From Brevibacterium sp. S111 (GTDB lineage Bacteria > Actinomycetota > Actinomycetes > Actinomycetales > Brevibacteriaceae): a DNA stretch of 64,000 bases. Under the pieces are notes generated by a model. That model searched no databases and was not told the origin of the DNA. It was given only the letters and a program-made list of their open reading frames with translations. The translations under genes and the position numbers were made by a program. Location: contig NZ_RHFH01000002.1 of assembly GCF_004745075.1 (NCBI RefSeq), forward strand, positions 62,001-126,000, given 5' to 3'. Positions within the stretch are counted from its first letter, which is position 1, and each line of letters starts with the position of its first letter. Positions 7,988-16,666 of the stretch are shown piece after piece.

Positions 7988-9355
7988 ATGTCCACGACAG
8001 CATCCGGCCCGTCCGCATCGCATCCGGCAGCACCCGCATCGATCACCCGCGAAGAGCGCAAGGTCCTCGCCGGCACCCTCGTCGGCACCACCATCGAGTG
8101 GTACGACTTCTTCATCTACGCGCAGGCCGCCGGGCTCGTCCTCTCGGCCCAGTACTTCGGGCCGCTGGCCTCAGACAATCCGGCACTCGGCCAGATCATG
8201 GCGTGGGCGTCTCTGGGCATCTCGTTCCTCTTCCGACCGTTGGGCGCGATCATCGCCGGCCACCTCGGCGATCGCATCGGACGCAAGAAGATGCTCGTGC
8301 TCACGCTCATTCTCATGGGGGCGGCGACTTCGCTCATCGGTCTGCTGCCGAACTACGCGATGATCGGCGTCGGCGCCCCGATCCTGCTCACTCTGCTGCG
8401 GATCCTTCAGGGCTTCTCCGCCGGCGGCGAGTGGGGCGGAGCCGCACTGCTGTCGGTCGAGCATGCACCGATCTCCAAGCGCGGCATCTTCGGTGCCTAC
8501 CCGCAGATCGGCGTGCCGGTCGGCATGATCCTGGCCACCGGCGTCATCTGGATCCTGACCACCGTGCTCAGCCCCGAACAGTTCGCGAGCTTCGGCTGGC
8601 GCATTCCGTTCCTCTTCTCCGTCGTCCTCGTCCTCGTCGGCTATTACATCCGGCGCCAGGTCGAAGAGAGCCCCGTCTTCGCTGAGCTGGCCGAACGCAA
8701 GGCCGAATCCTCCGCGCCGCTGGGCACCCTGTTCAAGAAGAACACGAAGGAAGTCGTCCTCTCCGCGCTCATCTTCATCGGCAACAACGCCGTGGGCTAC
8801 ATGATCATCGCGTTCTTCGCCGCCTACGCCTCCCGACCGATCGAGGACGGCGGATCCGTCGGCCTCGACCGCGCACCCGTGCTGCTGGCGACGACGCTGG
8901 CAAGCTTCGGCTGGCTGATCTTCACGATGTGGGGCGGGGCGCTGTCTGACAGGCTCGGCCGCGTGCGCACCTTCCAGATCGGCTACATCCTCCTCATCGT
9001 CTGGCTCATCCCGACGTTCCTCATGATCGACATGGCCAACATCTGGGCCTACGGCATCGGCATCTTCGTCCTCACCGTCGGTATGGGCCTGTCCTACGGT
9101 CCGATGTCGGCGATGTACGCGGAGATGTTCCCCGCCCAGGTCCGCTACTCCGGTGTGTCGATCGGCTACGCGCTCGGCGCGATCCTCGGCGGCGCCTTCG
9201 CCCCGACCATCGCCGAAACGCTGCTCGCGGAGACCGGGAAGTCCATCTCGATCGCGATCTACATGATCATCGTGTGCATCATCTCGCTCATCGGCGTCAG
9301 CCTCGTCAAGGAGACCAAGGGCGTCGACCTCGGCATCACCAAGCACACGAGCTGA
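7988..9355 (+). CDS. MFS transporter, metabolite:H+ symporter (MHS) family
   Basis: A 455-residue membrane protein with about 12 predicted helices. Family signatures are GTTIEWYDFFIYAQAAG in helix 1, GHLGDRIGRKK in the loop 2-3 motif, and LRILQGFSAGGEWGGA in helix 4-5, as in ProP, KgtP and ShiA. MHS members import organic acids, betaine or proline with protons. ATG 7988 is chosen because the conserved N-terminus starts shortly after it; the upstream reading frame covers the promoter and operator. Divergence from paaZ and the shared operator type suggest uptake of phenylacetate or a related aromatic acid (inference). Confidence 0.85.
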   Translation: MSTTASGPSASHPAAPASITREERKVLAGTLVGTTIEWYDFFIYAQAAGLVLSAQYFGPLASDNPALGQIMAWASLGISFLFRPLGAIIAGHLGDRIGRKKMLVLTLILMGAATSLIGLLPNYAMIGVGAPILLTLLRILQGFSAGGEWGGAALLSVEHAPISKRGIFGAYPQIGVPVGMILATGVIWILTTVLSPEQFASFGWRIPFLFSVVLVLVGYYIRRQVEESPVFAELAERKAESSAPLGTLFKKNTKEVVLSALIFIGNNAVGYMIIAFFAAYASRPIEDGGSVGLDRAPVLLATTLASFGWLIFTMWGGALSDRLGRVRTFQIGYILLIVWLIPTFLMIDMANIWAYGIGIFVLTVGMGLSYGPMSAMYAEMFPAQVRYSGVSIGYALGAILGGAFAPTIAETLLAETGKSISIAIYMIIVCIISLIGVSLVKETKGVDLGITKHTS

Positions 9356-9453
9356 AACGCCCGGAGTGGTCCCGTTCGCTGCCTCTATGCTGGTGACGGG
9401 CCCGATCTGACCGGCAGGACGAGCCCTGGATCGACGACGAGGAGGATGCCCGC

Positions 9454-10452
9454 ATGCCACCGGCCACGGAGCTGAGCCACACCGACATCGAGGCGGCCGC
9501 CGCACGGACCGGCGGGCGGGTACGGCCGGTCACGGTCACCTCGGCGCCGGAGGACGGGATCTTCTTCGCGCTCGAGTTCCTCCAGCACACGGGCACGTTC
9601 AAGGCCCGCGGTGCGCAGAATTTCATCCGCGCACACCTGGATGCCGGCACCTTCCCCGAGGCAGGGGTGACGATCGCCTCGGGCGGGAACGCGGGGCTCG
9701 CGTGTGCGTGGGCGGCCCGTGCGGCCGGGGTGCCCGCGACCGTGTTCCTGCCGACCACGGCCCCGAGCGTCAAGGTCGATCGGCTGCGCTCCTACGGGGC
9801 TCGCGTCGAGCTCGTCGGCAGCGAATTCGCCGAGGCGGCCGCCGCCTGCGACGAGTTCGTCGAGTCGTCCGGGGCGCTGGCCTCCCATGCCTACGACCAC
9901 CCGCTCATCGCCGCCGGCGCGGGCACGCTCATGACCGAGATCCTCGGGCAGGTGCCCGATCTCGACACGGTCGTCGTCTCGGTCGGCGGGGGCGGGCTGT
10001 TCGCCGGAGTCGCGACGGCCGCTGCCCATCACGGAGTGCGCACGGTCGCGGTCGAGCCCAAGAACTGTCGGGCGCTCAATGCTGCACTCGAAGCGGGCGA
10101 ACCGGTCGATGTCACGGTCGATTCGGTGGCAGCGGATTCGCTCGGAGCCCGGCGGGCGACGCCGCTGGGGGTGGCGGCTGCGCGGTCGGATCTGGTCACC
10201 TCGGTGCTGGTCGACGATGCGGCGATCAACGCCGCTCGGGAGCACCTGTGGGACGAGCATCGGCTCGCCGTCGAACATGCGGCGGCGACTGCACTTGCGG
10301 GGATCGACGGACCGCACCGCTCCGGTCAGTCGCGTGGATCGGACCGTTCCGACAGTTCAGGCGCCTCTGGCCCAGGCGCCTATGTGCCGGCTGCGGGCGA
10401 GAAGGTCTGCGTCATCCTGTGCGGGGCGAACACCAGCCTCGGAGATCTGTGA
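9454..10452 (+). CDS. serine/threonine dehydratase-like PLP enzyme
   Basis: A 332-residue fold-type II PLP protein, related to threonine ammonia-lyase and serine racemase/dehydratase. The PLP-binding Lys50 lies in HTGTFKARGAQ. The cofactor loops SGGNAGLAC (about residue 73) and SVGGGGLFAG (about 172) are intact. It would deaminate a hydroxy-amino acid to a 2-oxo acid and ammonia; the exact substrate cannot be told. It lacks the regulatory ACT domain of biosynthetic IlvA, which suggests a catabolic form. A Ser/Gly-rich insertion (about residues 285-310) interrupts the C-terminus just before CVILCGANTS. It stands alone, about 100 bp after the MHS transporter. Confidence 0.85.
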   Translation: MPPATELSHTDIEAAAARTGGRVRPVTVTSAPEDGIFFALEFLQHTGTFKARGAQNFIRAHLDAGTFPEAGVTIASGGNAGLACAWAARAAGVPATVFLPTTAPSVKVDRLRSYGARVELVGSEFAEAAAACDEFVESSGALASHAYDHPLIAAGAGTLMTEILGQVPDLDTVVVSVGGGGLFAGVATAAAHHGVRTVAVEPKNCRALNAALEAGEPVDVTVDSVAADSLGARRATPLGVAAARSDLVTSVLVDDAAINAAREHLWDEHRLAVEHAAATALAGIDGPHRSGQSRGSDRSDSSGASGPGAYVPAAGEKVCVILCGANTSLGDL

Positions 10453-10496
10453 CGCCGGCGGATTCCCGGCCCGAATGATTCCAGTGCTGACGGTCC

Positions 10497-10682
10497 TTAA
10501 CTCTGGCGGTCCTTCGACCTCAGCGAGGCTTTGATGAGACCGAAGATCGCCATCGCGACAACCACGGCAATGATGGCCTTGACGAGGAACCACGCGATCG
10601 AGAACGCGATGTTGACCACCCACCAGGCGATGATGACGGCGATGATCGCGCCGATGATGCTCCACACGGTACTCATCTTCAT
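10497..10682 (-). CDS. small membrane protein, two helices
   Basis: A 61-residue protein with two adjacent hydrophobic stretches (IIGAIIAVIIAWWVV and WFLVKAIIAVVVAMAIFGLI) and a basic tail ASLRSKDRQS. ATG 10682 follows GAGG; ATG 10676 is an alternative. No family is recognised. Its codon use fits the genome and the hydrophobicity pattern is not that of a chance frame. It is convergent with the PLP lyase. Confidence 0.6.
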   Translation of the reverse strand: MKMSTVWSIIGAIIAVIIAWWVVNIAFSIAWFLVKAIIAVVVAMAIFGLIKASLRSKDRQS

Positions 10683-11021
10683 GCCTCAAGCCTAGGCTCG
10701 AGCGCGGGTGGGTGCAATGACGGCCCGCACCATCCCAGCCGATCACCAGCTCCGGCTCATATGGCGATTCATCCCGGCAGCCCTCATCCCAGCGGCTGAC
10801 ATACCCGCCCTCATCCCGCCAGCTGGCGTTCCGGCACCCCTCATCCCGCCAGCTGGCTGGTCTCACCCCTTTAGTGCACTTCGCCATCAGGTTTGGTGCA
10901 GAACACCGTCACATTACGTACGGGCCATCAGTTCGCGTCATGATGATATGGACGAGATGTGGAAGTGCGACGCGACGTCGGCCGGCGCCCCAGCAGAGCG
11001 CCGCCTCGGCAGAGCGCCGGG
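10683..11021. other. non-coding stretch with degenerate repeats
   Basis: No convincing gene is seen. The block CCCTCATCCC occurs at 10781, 10808 and 10838. The last two are part of an exact 20-bp direct repeat (10808-10827 and 10838-10857) containing the palindrome GCCAGCTGGC. It probably holds the 3' end or terminator of the ABC ATPase gene and the promoter of the small membrane protein. Confidence 0.45.
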
Positions 11022-11858
11022 TCAGCCGACCGGCTCGGCACCGGCGGTGCTGACGGCTCGCACGGCTCCGGCCGTACGCACGGCGCGGGCCGACCAGCGA
11101 CGGTCGGCGAAACCGACCTCGATCGGATGGTCGAAGGCGGCGGAGACCTTTTCGGAGGTGAGCACCTCGCCGATGGAGTCCGCGGCGGTCAGTCGTCCTT
11201 CGGAGATGAGTGCGGCGTGCGTCGTCGTCTCGGGGATCTCCTCGAGGTGGTGTGTGACCAGCAGTGTCGCCAGCTGCGGCGAGCGCACCGACAGGTCGTC
11301 GATGGTCTCGAGCAGCTGTTCGCGTGCTGCGACGTCGAGGCCGGTGGTCGGTTCGTCGAAGAGCAGCAGCTGCGGATCGGCGATGAGCGCACGAGCCACG
11401 AGCGTCTTCCCCCGCTCCCCCTGCGACAGCACCTTCCAGCCCGCGTCCGCACGCGAGGTCAGCCCCACCTCGGCGATGAGGGAGTCGGCTTTCGCCACCT
11501 CGTGCGGTTCCGGTTCCCAGCGCAGGGGGCGTTCGACGGTGCCGGTCAGGCCGGTGAGGACGACCTCGCGCACGGACAGGTTCGAGCGCAGCGGATGGCG
11601 CGGATTCACGTGCCCGATGAAGCGGCGGAGGGCGGCGAGTTCGACGCGGCCCATCCGGGATCCGAGGATGTCGACGGTGCCGGAGGTCGGGAACACCTGC
11701 GCCGAGGCGAAGCTGAGCAGAGTGGACTTTCCGGCCCCGTTCGGTCCGATGAGCACCCAGTGTTCGCCGGCTCGCATGCGCAGGTCGATGCCGTGGAGGA
11801 TATGCGTCTGCCCCCGTCGGAACGTCACCCCGGCAATATCGAGGACGGTTTCGGCCAC
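11022..11858 (-). CDS. stand-alone ABC transporter ATP-binding protein
   Basis: A 278-residue single ATPase domain. Walker A is GPNGAGKST, the Q-loop region is IGHVNPRHPL, the signature is degenerate (LSQGERGKTLVARAL), and Walker B with D-loop is LLLFDEPTTGLDV, followed by VTHHLEEI. GTG 11858 is preceded by AGGAGAG. The sequence resembles YlmA/ModF-type orphan ATPases rather than a dedicated importer subunit. No permease or binding protein is adjacent, so the partner is unknown. The C-terminal 40 residues are Ala/Arg-rich and unconserved in appearance. Confidence 0.85.
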   Translation of the reverse strand: MAETVLDIAGVTFRRGQTHILHGIDLRMRAGEHWVLIGPNGAGKSTLLSFASAQVFPTSGTVDILGSRMGRVELAALRRFIGHVNPRHPLRSNLSVREVVLTGLTGTVERPLRWEPEPHEVAKADSLIAEVGLTSRADAGWKVLSQGERGKTLVARALIADPQLLLFDEPTTGLDVAAREQLLETIDDLSVRSPQLATLLVTHHLEEIPETTTHAALISEGRLTAADSIGEVLTSEKVSAAFDHPIEVGFADRRWSARAVRTAGAVRAVSTAGAEPVG

Positions 11859-12122
11859 GTCCCACTCTCCTCTTGAGTTCGCTGCTCGGCGGGTTCCACG
11901 CCGAAGGTCCCGCCGTTCGGCCGGGCCCATTCGAGTCTAGGCCCACCCCTTGTCGAAGCCGCCGCCATCGGTCGCGGCCGCGTTCCACATATTGGATCGC
12001 GGAGTAAGACCTCTGACTCGTCGACGATCGCAGAATGAGACGCTCGACGCGCGTTCTTGGCCTGATGCCCCGCGGTCCGACCCTTCATTCCGCCGCTCGG
12101 GCGCACGGGCCATAATGGGGGC

Positions 12123-13046
12123 ATGCACAATGGCGCCGACCCGAATGAGGAACTCCGCGAGGAACATCGCATCAGGATGCGTGGTCGACTCCTCCGCCGC
12201 TCCGCGTCGTTCAATGTCGCTCATGCCGTCGACTCGCTCGAGCCCGGCACCGGCGCCCAGAGCATCCAGCGCGCACTGACGCTGCTCAACCTCGTCGGCC
12301 TCATCGCCGGTGAGCGACGCGAAGGCGCAAGCCTGTCCGAACTCGCCTCGATCAGCGGCCGTCCGAAGGCCAGCGTCCACCGCATGCTCCAGGCGCTCAT
12401 CGCCATGGGTTATGTCGAACGGCTCGAGGAAGGCGGGTACCGCCTCGGCGTGCAGTCCCAGATCCTCGGGCAGCTGGCGCAGAAATCGGTCGACCCCCTG
12501 GTCACGGAGTCCGAGTCGAGCCTGCTGCGCCTGGCCGAGCTCAGCCACGACACCGTGTTCCTCACCCTGCGCACCGGCAGCTACTCGATCTGCGCGCGCC
12601 GCGAGGAGGGCTTCGGCGAGATCTTCAACAACGCCCTGTCCGTGGGCGACCGGCACCCGCTGGGCATCGGGGCCGGGTCTTTGGCGATCCTGTCCGAGCT
12701 CTCCCCCGCCGAGGTGGACGCCCAGTTCGAAGCCAACGCCGAGATCCTCGCCGAACGGTATCCGAAGGTCTCGGTCCCGCACCTGCGCGACATCATCGAC
12801 CAGGCCCGCATCGACGGCTTCGTCCACAATCCCGGACTCTTCGCTCAGGGATCGTGGGCCGTGGGAGTGCCGTTGCGCATCCGCGGCTCCCGACCGCGCG
12901 CGGCTCTGTCGATCGCGAGCATCGCCGACCGCGTCACCGGGCCCCGGGTCGAACGCCTCGTCGCCCTGCTCCGTCGTGAGGCGAAGGCCATCTCCGAGGC
13001 GCTGAGCTCGCAGACCGACCCGGCCCCGGACTCCGGCGACCTCTGA
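12123..13046 (+). CDS. IclR family transcriptional regulator
   Basis: A 307-residue regulator. It has an N-terminal winged HTH (SLSELASISGRPKASVHRML at about residues 74-93) and a C-terminal IclR effector domain with LGIGAGSLAILSEL and GSWAVGVPLRI. The first about 45 residues are a basic extension. A start at ATG 12123 has a GGGGG ribosome site. Divergent from the ABC ATPase and followed convergently by a LysR gene. Its target is not evident; control of a catabolic operon by a small carboxylate is the usual theme for this family. Confidence 0.85.
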   Translation: MHNGADPNEELREEHRIRMRGRLLRRSASFNVAHAVDSLEPGTGAQSIQRALTLLNLVGLIAGERREGASLSELASISGRPKASVHRMLQALIAMGYVERLEEGGYRLGVQSQILGQLAQKSVDPLVTESESSLLRLAELSHDTVFLTLRTGSYSICARREEGFGEIFNNALSVGDRHPLGIGAGSLAILSELSPAEVDAQFEANAEILAERYPKVSVPHLRDIIDQARIDGFVHNPGLFAQGSWAVGVPLRIRGSRPRAALSIASIADRVTGPRVERLVALLRREAKAISEALSSQTDPAPDSGDL

Positions 13047-13125
13047 GGCCCTGTCTCATCTGGCTCGTCCGCCCGGCCCCTTCGCTCCGCCCCGCCGCGC
13101 GGCCCTTTCGTTCCGCCGGCACACC

Positions 13126-14040
13126 TCACCCCGCCGAGGCGGCCCCGCGTTCGGCTGCCACCGTTTCGAGGATCTCGCCCATCCATCCGACCGCCGCCGG
13201 GTTCGGTCCCGTGCGGGTGACGAAGGAGACCCGCCTGGTGCCGAGGTCCTGCTTCGCCGGTCTGATCTCAACGGCGAAGCCCGTATCGACGGCGGCCTCC
13301 GTCGTCAGCGCACAGCCGAGTCCTTCGGCGACGAGTCCGTGGATCATATAGAGGTCGTCGCTGCGCATGAGCTCACGGACCTCGAGTCCGAGTGACCGGT
13401 AGACGCGATTGAGCACGCGCACCGAGGCTTCGGACTCATTGCGGCTCGACACCCACGCGACCTCACCCATCTGCTCGACGTCGAGCACGTCCTGCTTCGC
13501 CAGCTGCCCGTCACGGGCGACCATGACCCGGTAGGGCTCGTCGAGCAGGGTGCGCAGTCTCAGTTCGGGCCCGGCGAATTCGGGCAGTTCGGGGATGTCG
13601 TAGATGAGGCCGGCATGGACCTCACCGCTGTGCAACATGCGCACCACCTCGCTGGGCTCGGCCTCGACGACCTCGACGCGCACCGACTTCTGTGCCTGCA
13701 GTTCGGCGATCGCGGCCGGCAGCAGGCGTGAGCCGATCGAGGAGAAGGACCCGATCCGCAGGGTGACCACGCCCGCGTCGCGCTGCGCGGTCACGAGCTG
13801 TTCGGCGCGGTCGATGCGCTCGAGCACGGGCGCGATCTCCGCGGCGAAGGACTCGCCCAAGGGCGTCAGCCGGGCACCGCTCCGGGCCCGCTCGACGAGC
13901 TGCACACGCAGATGCGATTCGAGTGTTCGCAGGTGGTGGGTCACGGTCGGCACTCCGTGGCCGAGCACCTCGGCGGCGCGGTTGAGGCTCCCCACCTCCC
14001 GGACGGCCTGGAGGACCCGGAACTGCTGCAGATTCATCAT
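13126..14040 (-). CDS. LysR family transcriptional regulator
   Basis: A 304-residue LysR protein. The N-terminal HTH MNLQQFRVLQAVREVGSLNR (residues 2-21) continues into AAEVLGHGVPTVTHHLRTLE, and is followed by the two-lobed effector-binding domain (from about residue 90). Two consecutive ATG codons at 14040/14037 form the start; the longer upstream frame has no homology. It is divergent from the PLP decarboxylase, the classic arrangement for a LysR protein controlling its neighbour. A dyad at 14048-14062 lies between them. Confidence 0.88.
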   Translation of the reverse strand: MMNLQQFRVLQAVREVGSLNRAAEVLGHGVPTVTHHLRTLESHLRVQLVERARSGARLTPLGESFAAEIAPVLERIDRAEQLVTAQRDAGVVTLRIGSFSSIGSRLLPAAIAELQAQKSVRVEVVEAEPSEVVRMLHSGEVHAGLIYDIPELPEFAGPELRLRTLLDEPYRVMVARDGQLAKQDVLDVEQMGEVAWVSSRNESEASVRVLNRVYRSLGLEVRELMRSDDLYMIHGLVAEGLGCALTTEAAVDTGFAVEIRPAKQDLGTRRVSFVTRTGPNPAAVGWMGEILETVAAERGAASAG

Positions 14041-14047
14041 GGTATAG

Positions 14048-14062
14048 ACACTATGACAGTGT
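14048..14062. promoter_or_regulatory. dyad ACACT-ATGAC-AGTGT between LysR and decarboxylase
   Basis: A perfect 5-bp inverted repeat with a 5-bp spacer, 7 bp upstream of the LysR ATG. It is flanked by a wider TATAG...CTATA pair, the second of which could be the -10 element of the decarboxylase gene. It fits an autoregulatory LysR site. Confidence 0.45.
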
Positions 14063-14114
14063 GATCGATTTCTTGCTATAGCGTAGGTTTCTTCGCTTCC
14101 GTAGCGTGAGTTCC

Positions 14115-15659
14115 ATGCGCACCGATTCCCAGCTCTCCGAACTGCCCTCCGGCACCGTGGCCCACATCGACCCGCGCCAGCACGAGGCCCCGTACGCGGA
14201 TGCCCTCCGCGCTCTGGCCGCCCAGGACTGGCAGCGTCTTCACGTCCCGGCTCATCAGGGCTCGGGCGCACATGCCCCGGGCCTGGCGGACATCGTCGGT
14301 GAGAGCGGCATGAGCATCGACTTCCCGATGCTCTTCAGCGGCATCGATCAGCAGAGTTGGAGGATGATCGATCACGATCGCCGGACTCCGATCGCGGCCG
14401 CCCAGCAGCTCGCCGCCGAGGCCTGGGGAGCCTCGCGCAGCTGGTTCATCACGAACGGCGCTTCCGGCGGCAACCACATCGCTACCACCGTCGTGCGCGG
14501 GCTGGGACGAGAGTTCGTGCTCCAGCGCAGCGTCCACTCCTCCGTCATCGACGGCATCATCCACGCCGAGCTGAGCCCGCATTTCGTCCACCCCCGGGTC
14601 GACGCCGGCCTCGGATCCTCCCACGGCGTCACCGTCGCCCAGGTCGAATCCGCACTCCGGCAGCATCCCGACAGCTCCGCCGTCTACCTCGTTTCTCCGA
14701 GCTACTTCGGCGCCGTGGCCGATATCGCCGCCATCGCCGAGGCGGCCCACTCCCACGATGTCCCGCTCATCGTCGATGAGGCCTGGGGCTCCCACTTCGG
14801 CATGCACCCGGATCTGCCGGTCAACGCAGTCCGCCTCGGCGCCGACCTCGTCATCTCGAGCACGCACAAGGGTGCGGGTTCGCTGGCCCAGTCCGCGATG
14901 ATCCACCTCGGCCACTCCCGGCACGCCCGCCGCATCGACGGTCTCGTCGATCGGGTCGTGAAGTCCTACCAGTCGACCTCGAGCAGCTCTCTGCTGCTGG
15001 CTTCGCTCGACGAGGCCAGACGCCATCTGGTCACCCGCCCCGAGGCGATCGGCGCGGCCCTGGACACCGCCGCGGAGCTGCGCTCCCGGGTGAAGAGCGA
15101 CACCCGCTTCCGTGATGCCACGCCCGATATCCTCGGCGGACACGATGCGATCGACCACGATCCGTTCAAGGTCGTCATCGACACCCGCGGCGCCGGAATC
15201 ACGGGTGCCGAGGCCCAGTACCGGCTCATCCGCGACCACCGCATCTACTGCGAACTCGCAACCCCCTCGGCGCTGCTCCTGCTCATCGGTGCCACCTCGC
15301 CGGTCGACGTCGAACGGTTCTGGTCCGCCCTGCAGGCGCTGCCGCGATCGGAGTCCGAGCCGGAGCGTCCGATCGTCGTCCCCGGCAGCTGCGTCAAGCG
15401 CATGGAGATCAGCCAGGCGCATTTCGCGGACTCACAGGTCGTGGACTCCGCCGAGGCCATCGGTCAGGTCTCGGCCGACGCCCTGGCCGCGTATCCGCCC
15501 GGAGTGCCCAATGTGCTGCCCGGGGAAGTCCTCAGCGCCGAGGTGGTCTCCTTCCTCCGCATGACCGCGGCCGCACCGTCGGGATACGTCCGCGGCGCCC
15601 AGGACTCACGGATGGACACCTTCCGGGTCGTGAGCGATCGCTCCCGGGCCCGAGCCTGA
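14115..15659 (+). CDS. Orn/Lys/Arg-type PLP decarboxylase
   Basis: A roughly 514-residue fold-type I PLP protein of the Orn/Lys/Arg decarboxylase group, short form like Bacillus SpeA/YaaO without the N-terminal wing domain. Motifs are HVPAHQGSG at the N-terminus, FITNGASGGNH, LIVDEAWGSHFG (PLP Asp) and SSTHKGAGSLAQ (Schiff-base Lys). A C-terminal domain ends in GYVRGAQD. It would decarboxylate arginine, lysine or ornithine to a polyamine precursor; the substrate is not determinable. GTG 14106 is an alternative start. No Shine-Dalgarno is seen and the -10-like CTATAG is close, so the message may have a very short leader. Confidence 0.8.
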   Translation: MRTDSQLSELPSGTVAHIDPRQHEAPYADALRALAAQDWQRLHVPAHQGSGAHAPGLADIVGESGMSIDFPMLFSGIDQQSWRMIDHDRRTPIAAAQQLAAEAWGASRSWFITNGASGGNHIATTVVRGLGREFVLQRSVHSSVIDGIIHAELSPHFVHPRVDAGLGSSHGVTVAQVESALRQHPDSSAVYLVSPSYFGAVADIAAIAEAAHSHDVPLIVDEAWGSHFGMHPDLPVNAVRLGADLVISSTHKGAGSLAQSAMIHLGHSRHARRIDGLVDRVVKSYQSTSSSSLLLASLDEARRHLVTRPEAIGAALDTAAELRSRVKSDTRFRDATPDILGGHDAIDHDPFKVVIDTRGAGITGAEAQYRLIRDHRIYCELATPSALLLLIGATSPVDVERFWSALQALPRSESEPERPIVVPGSCVKRMEISQAHFADSQVVDSAEAIGQVSADALAAYPPGVPNVLPGEVLSAEVVSFLRMTAAAPSGYVRGAQDSRMDTFRVVSDRSRARA

Positions 15660-15669
15660 AGCACCGAGG

Positions 15670-15727
15670 GGACCACTTGGTGTCGACCGGACCAGGCGCA
15701 ACCCGCTCGCTCGAAGCCAAGTGGTCC
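15670..15727. terminator. 11-bp inverted repeat between convergent decarboxylase and purU
   Basis: GGACCACTTGG at 15670-15680 pairs perfectly with CCAAGTGGTCC at 15717-15727 across a 36-nt loop, in the gap between convergent genes. It probably ends both transcripts. Confidence 0.5.
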
Positions 15728-15767
15728 GCTCGGCGAAGCGGGCTCGCGCCCCGCACTCAGCGCAGAC

Positions 15768-16622
15768 TCAGCGCAGAACCACCGTCCTCTTGCCCGAGAG
15801 GAAGACACGACCGTCGCAATGCCACTTCACGGCACTGGACAGCGCTTTGCATTCGGCGTCGCGGCCGGCAGCGACGAGATCCTCGGGGGCGAAGGAATGG
15901 TCGACCTCGACGAGCTGCTGGGCGATGATCGGCCCCTCATCGAGCTCGCTGTTGACGAAGTGCGCGGTCGCTCCGACGGTCTTGACCCCGCGCTCCCACG
16001 CCTGGTGGTAGGGCTTGGCGCCCTTGAACGAAGGCAGGAACGAGTGGTGGATGTTGATCGCGCGTCCGGTGAGCTCGCGGGCGAGGTCATCGGAGAGGAT
16101 CTGCATATAGCGGGCGAGCACCACGAGGTCGACTTCGAAGCGGTCGACGAGTTCGAGCAGCTTCGCCTCGGCCGCCGGTTTCGTCTCCTTCGTCACTGGG
16201 ATCCGGAAGAACGGGATGTGATGCCATTCGACGAGTTCACGGTGGTCGGGGTGGTTCGACACGACGGCGGCGATCTCGATCGGCAGCTCGCCGACGCGGG
16301 CGCGGAAGAGCAGATCGTTGAGGCAGTGCTCGAACTTCGAGACCATGATGAGCACCCGTCGCTTCTCGCCCTGCGGCCACAGCTGCCAGGTCGCCCCGAA
16401 CTCCTCGCCGATCGCCGCGAAGTCGGTCCGCAGCGCCTCGATCCCGTTGCCCGGCTCCTCGGAGACGCGGAAGTCGATGCGCAGGAACAGCTGCTGCGTC
16501 GACTGGTCATCGAACTGTTTGAACTCCTTGATGTCCCCGCCGTGGGTGAGCAGCGCACCGGTCACCGCATGGGTGATACCGGGACGCTCGGCGCATTCGA
16601 GAGTGAAGATGAAGTCCTGCAT
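15768..16622 (-). CDS. purU: formyltetrahydrofolate deformylase
   Basis: A 284-residue enzyme hydrolysing 10-formyl-THF to formate and THF. An N-terminal ACT domain (about 1-80, TLECAERPGITHAVTGALL) is followed by a formyltransferase-like domain with the HHSFLPSFKGAKPYHQA loop and catalytic Asp region VNSELDEGPIIAQ. ATG 16622 follows AAGGAAAGAG. It is the last gene of the glyA-soxBDAG-sdaA operon, 44 bp after sdaA. Here it likely drains one-carbon units released by sarcosine oxidation and returns free THF to the oxidase. Confidence 0.93.
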   Translation of the reverse strand: MQDFIFTLECAERPGITHAVTGALLTHGGDIKEFKQFDDQSTQQLFLRIDFRVSEEPGNGIEALRTDFAAIGEEFGATWQLWPQGEKRRVLIMVSKFEHCLNDLLFRARVGELPIEIAAVVSNHPDHRELVEWHHIPFFRIPVTKETKPAAEAKLLELVDRFEVDLVVLARYMQILSDDLARELTGRAINIHHSFLPSFKGAKPYHQAWERGVKTVGATAHFVNSELDEGPIIAQQLVEVDHSFAPEDLVAAGRDAECKALSSAVKWHCDGRVFLSGKRTVVLR

Positions 16623-16666
16623 GTCTCTTTCCTTCTGCAGTCGGGGTTCGGCTGGATCGCGGCCGC

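Noticed and set aside
10808-10857. CRISPR-like array from the 20-bp repeat
   Set aside because: Only two exact units with a 10-bp spacing and no cas genes.
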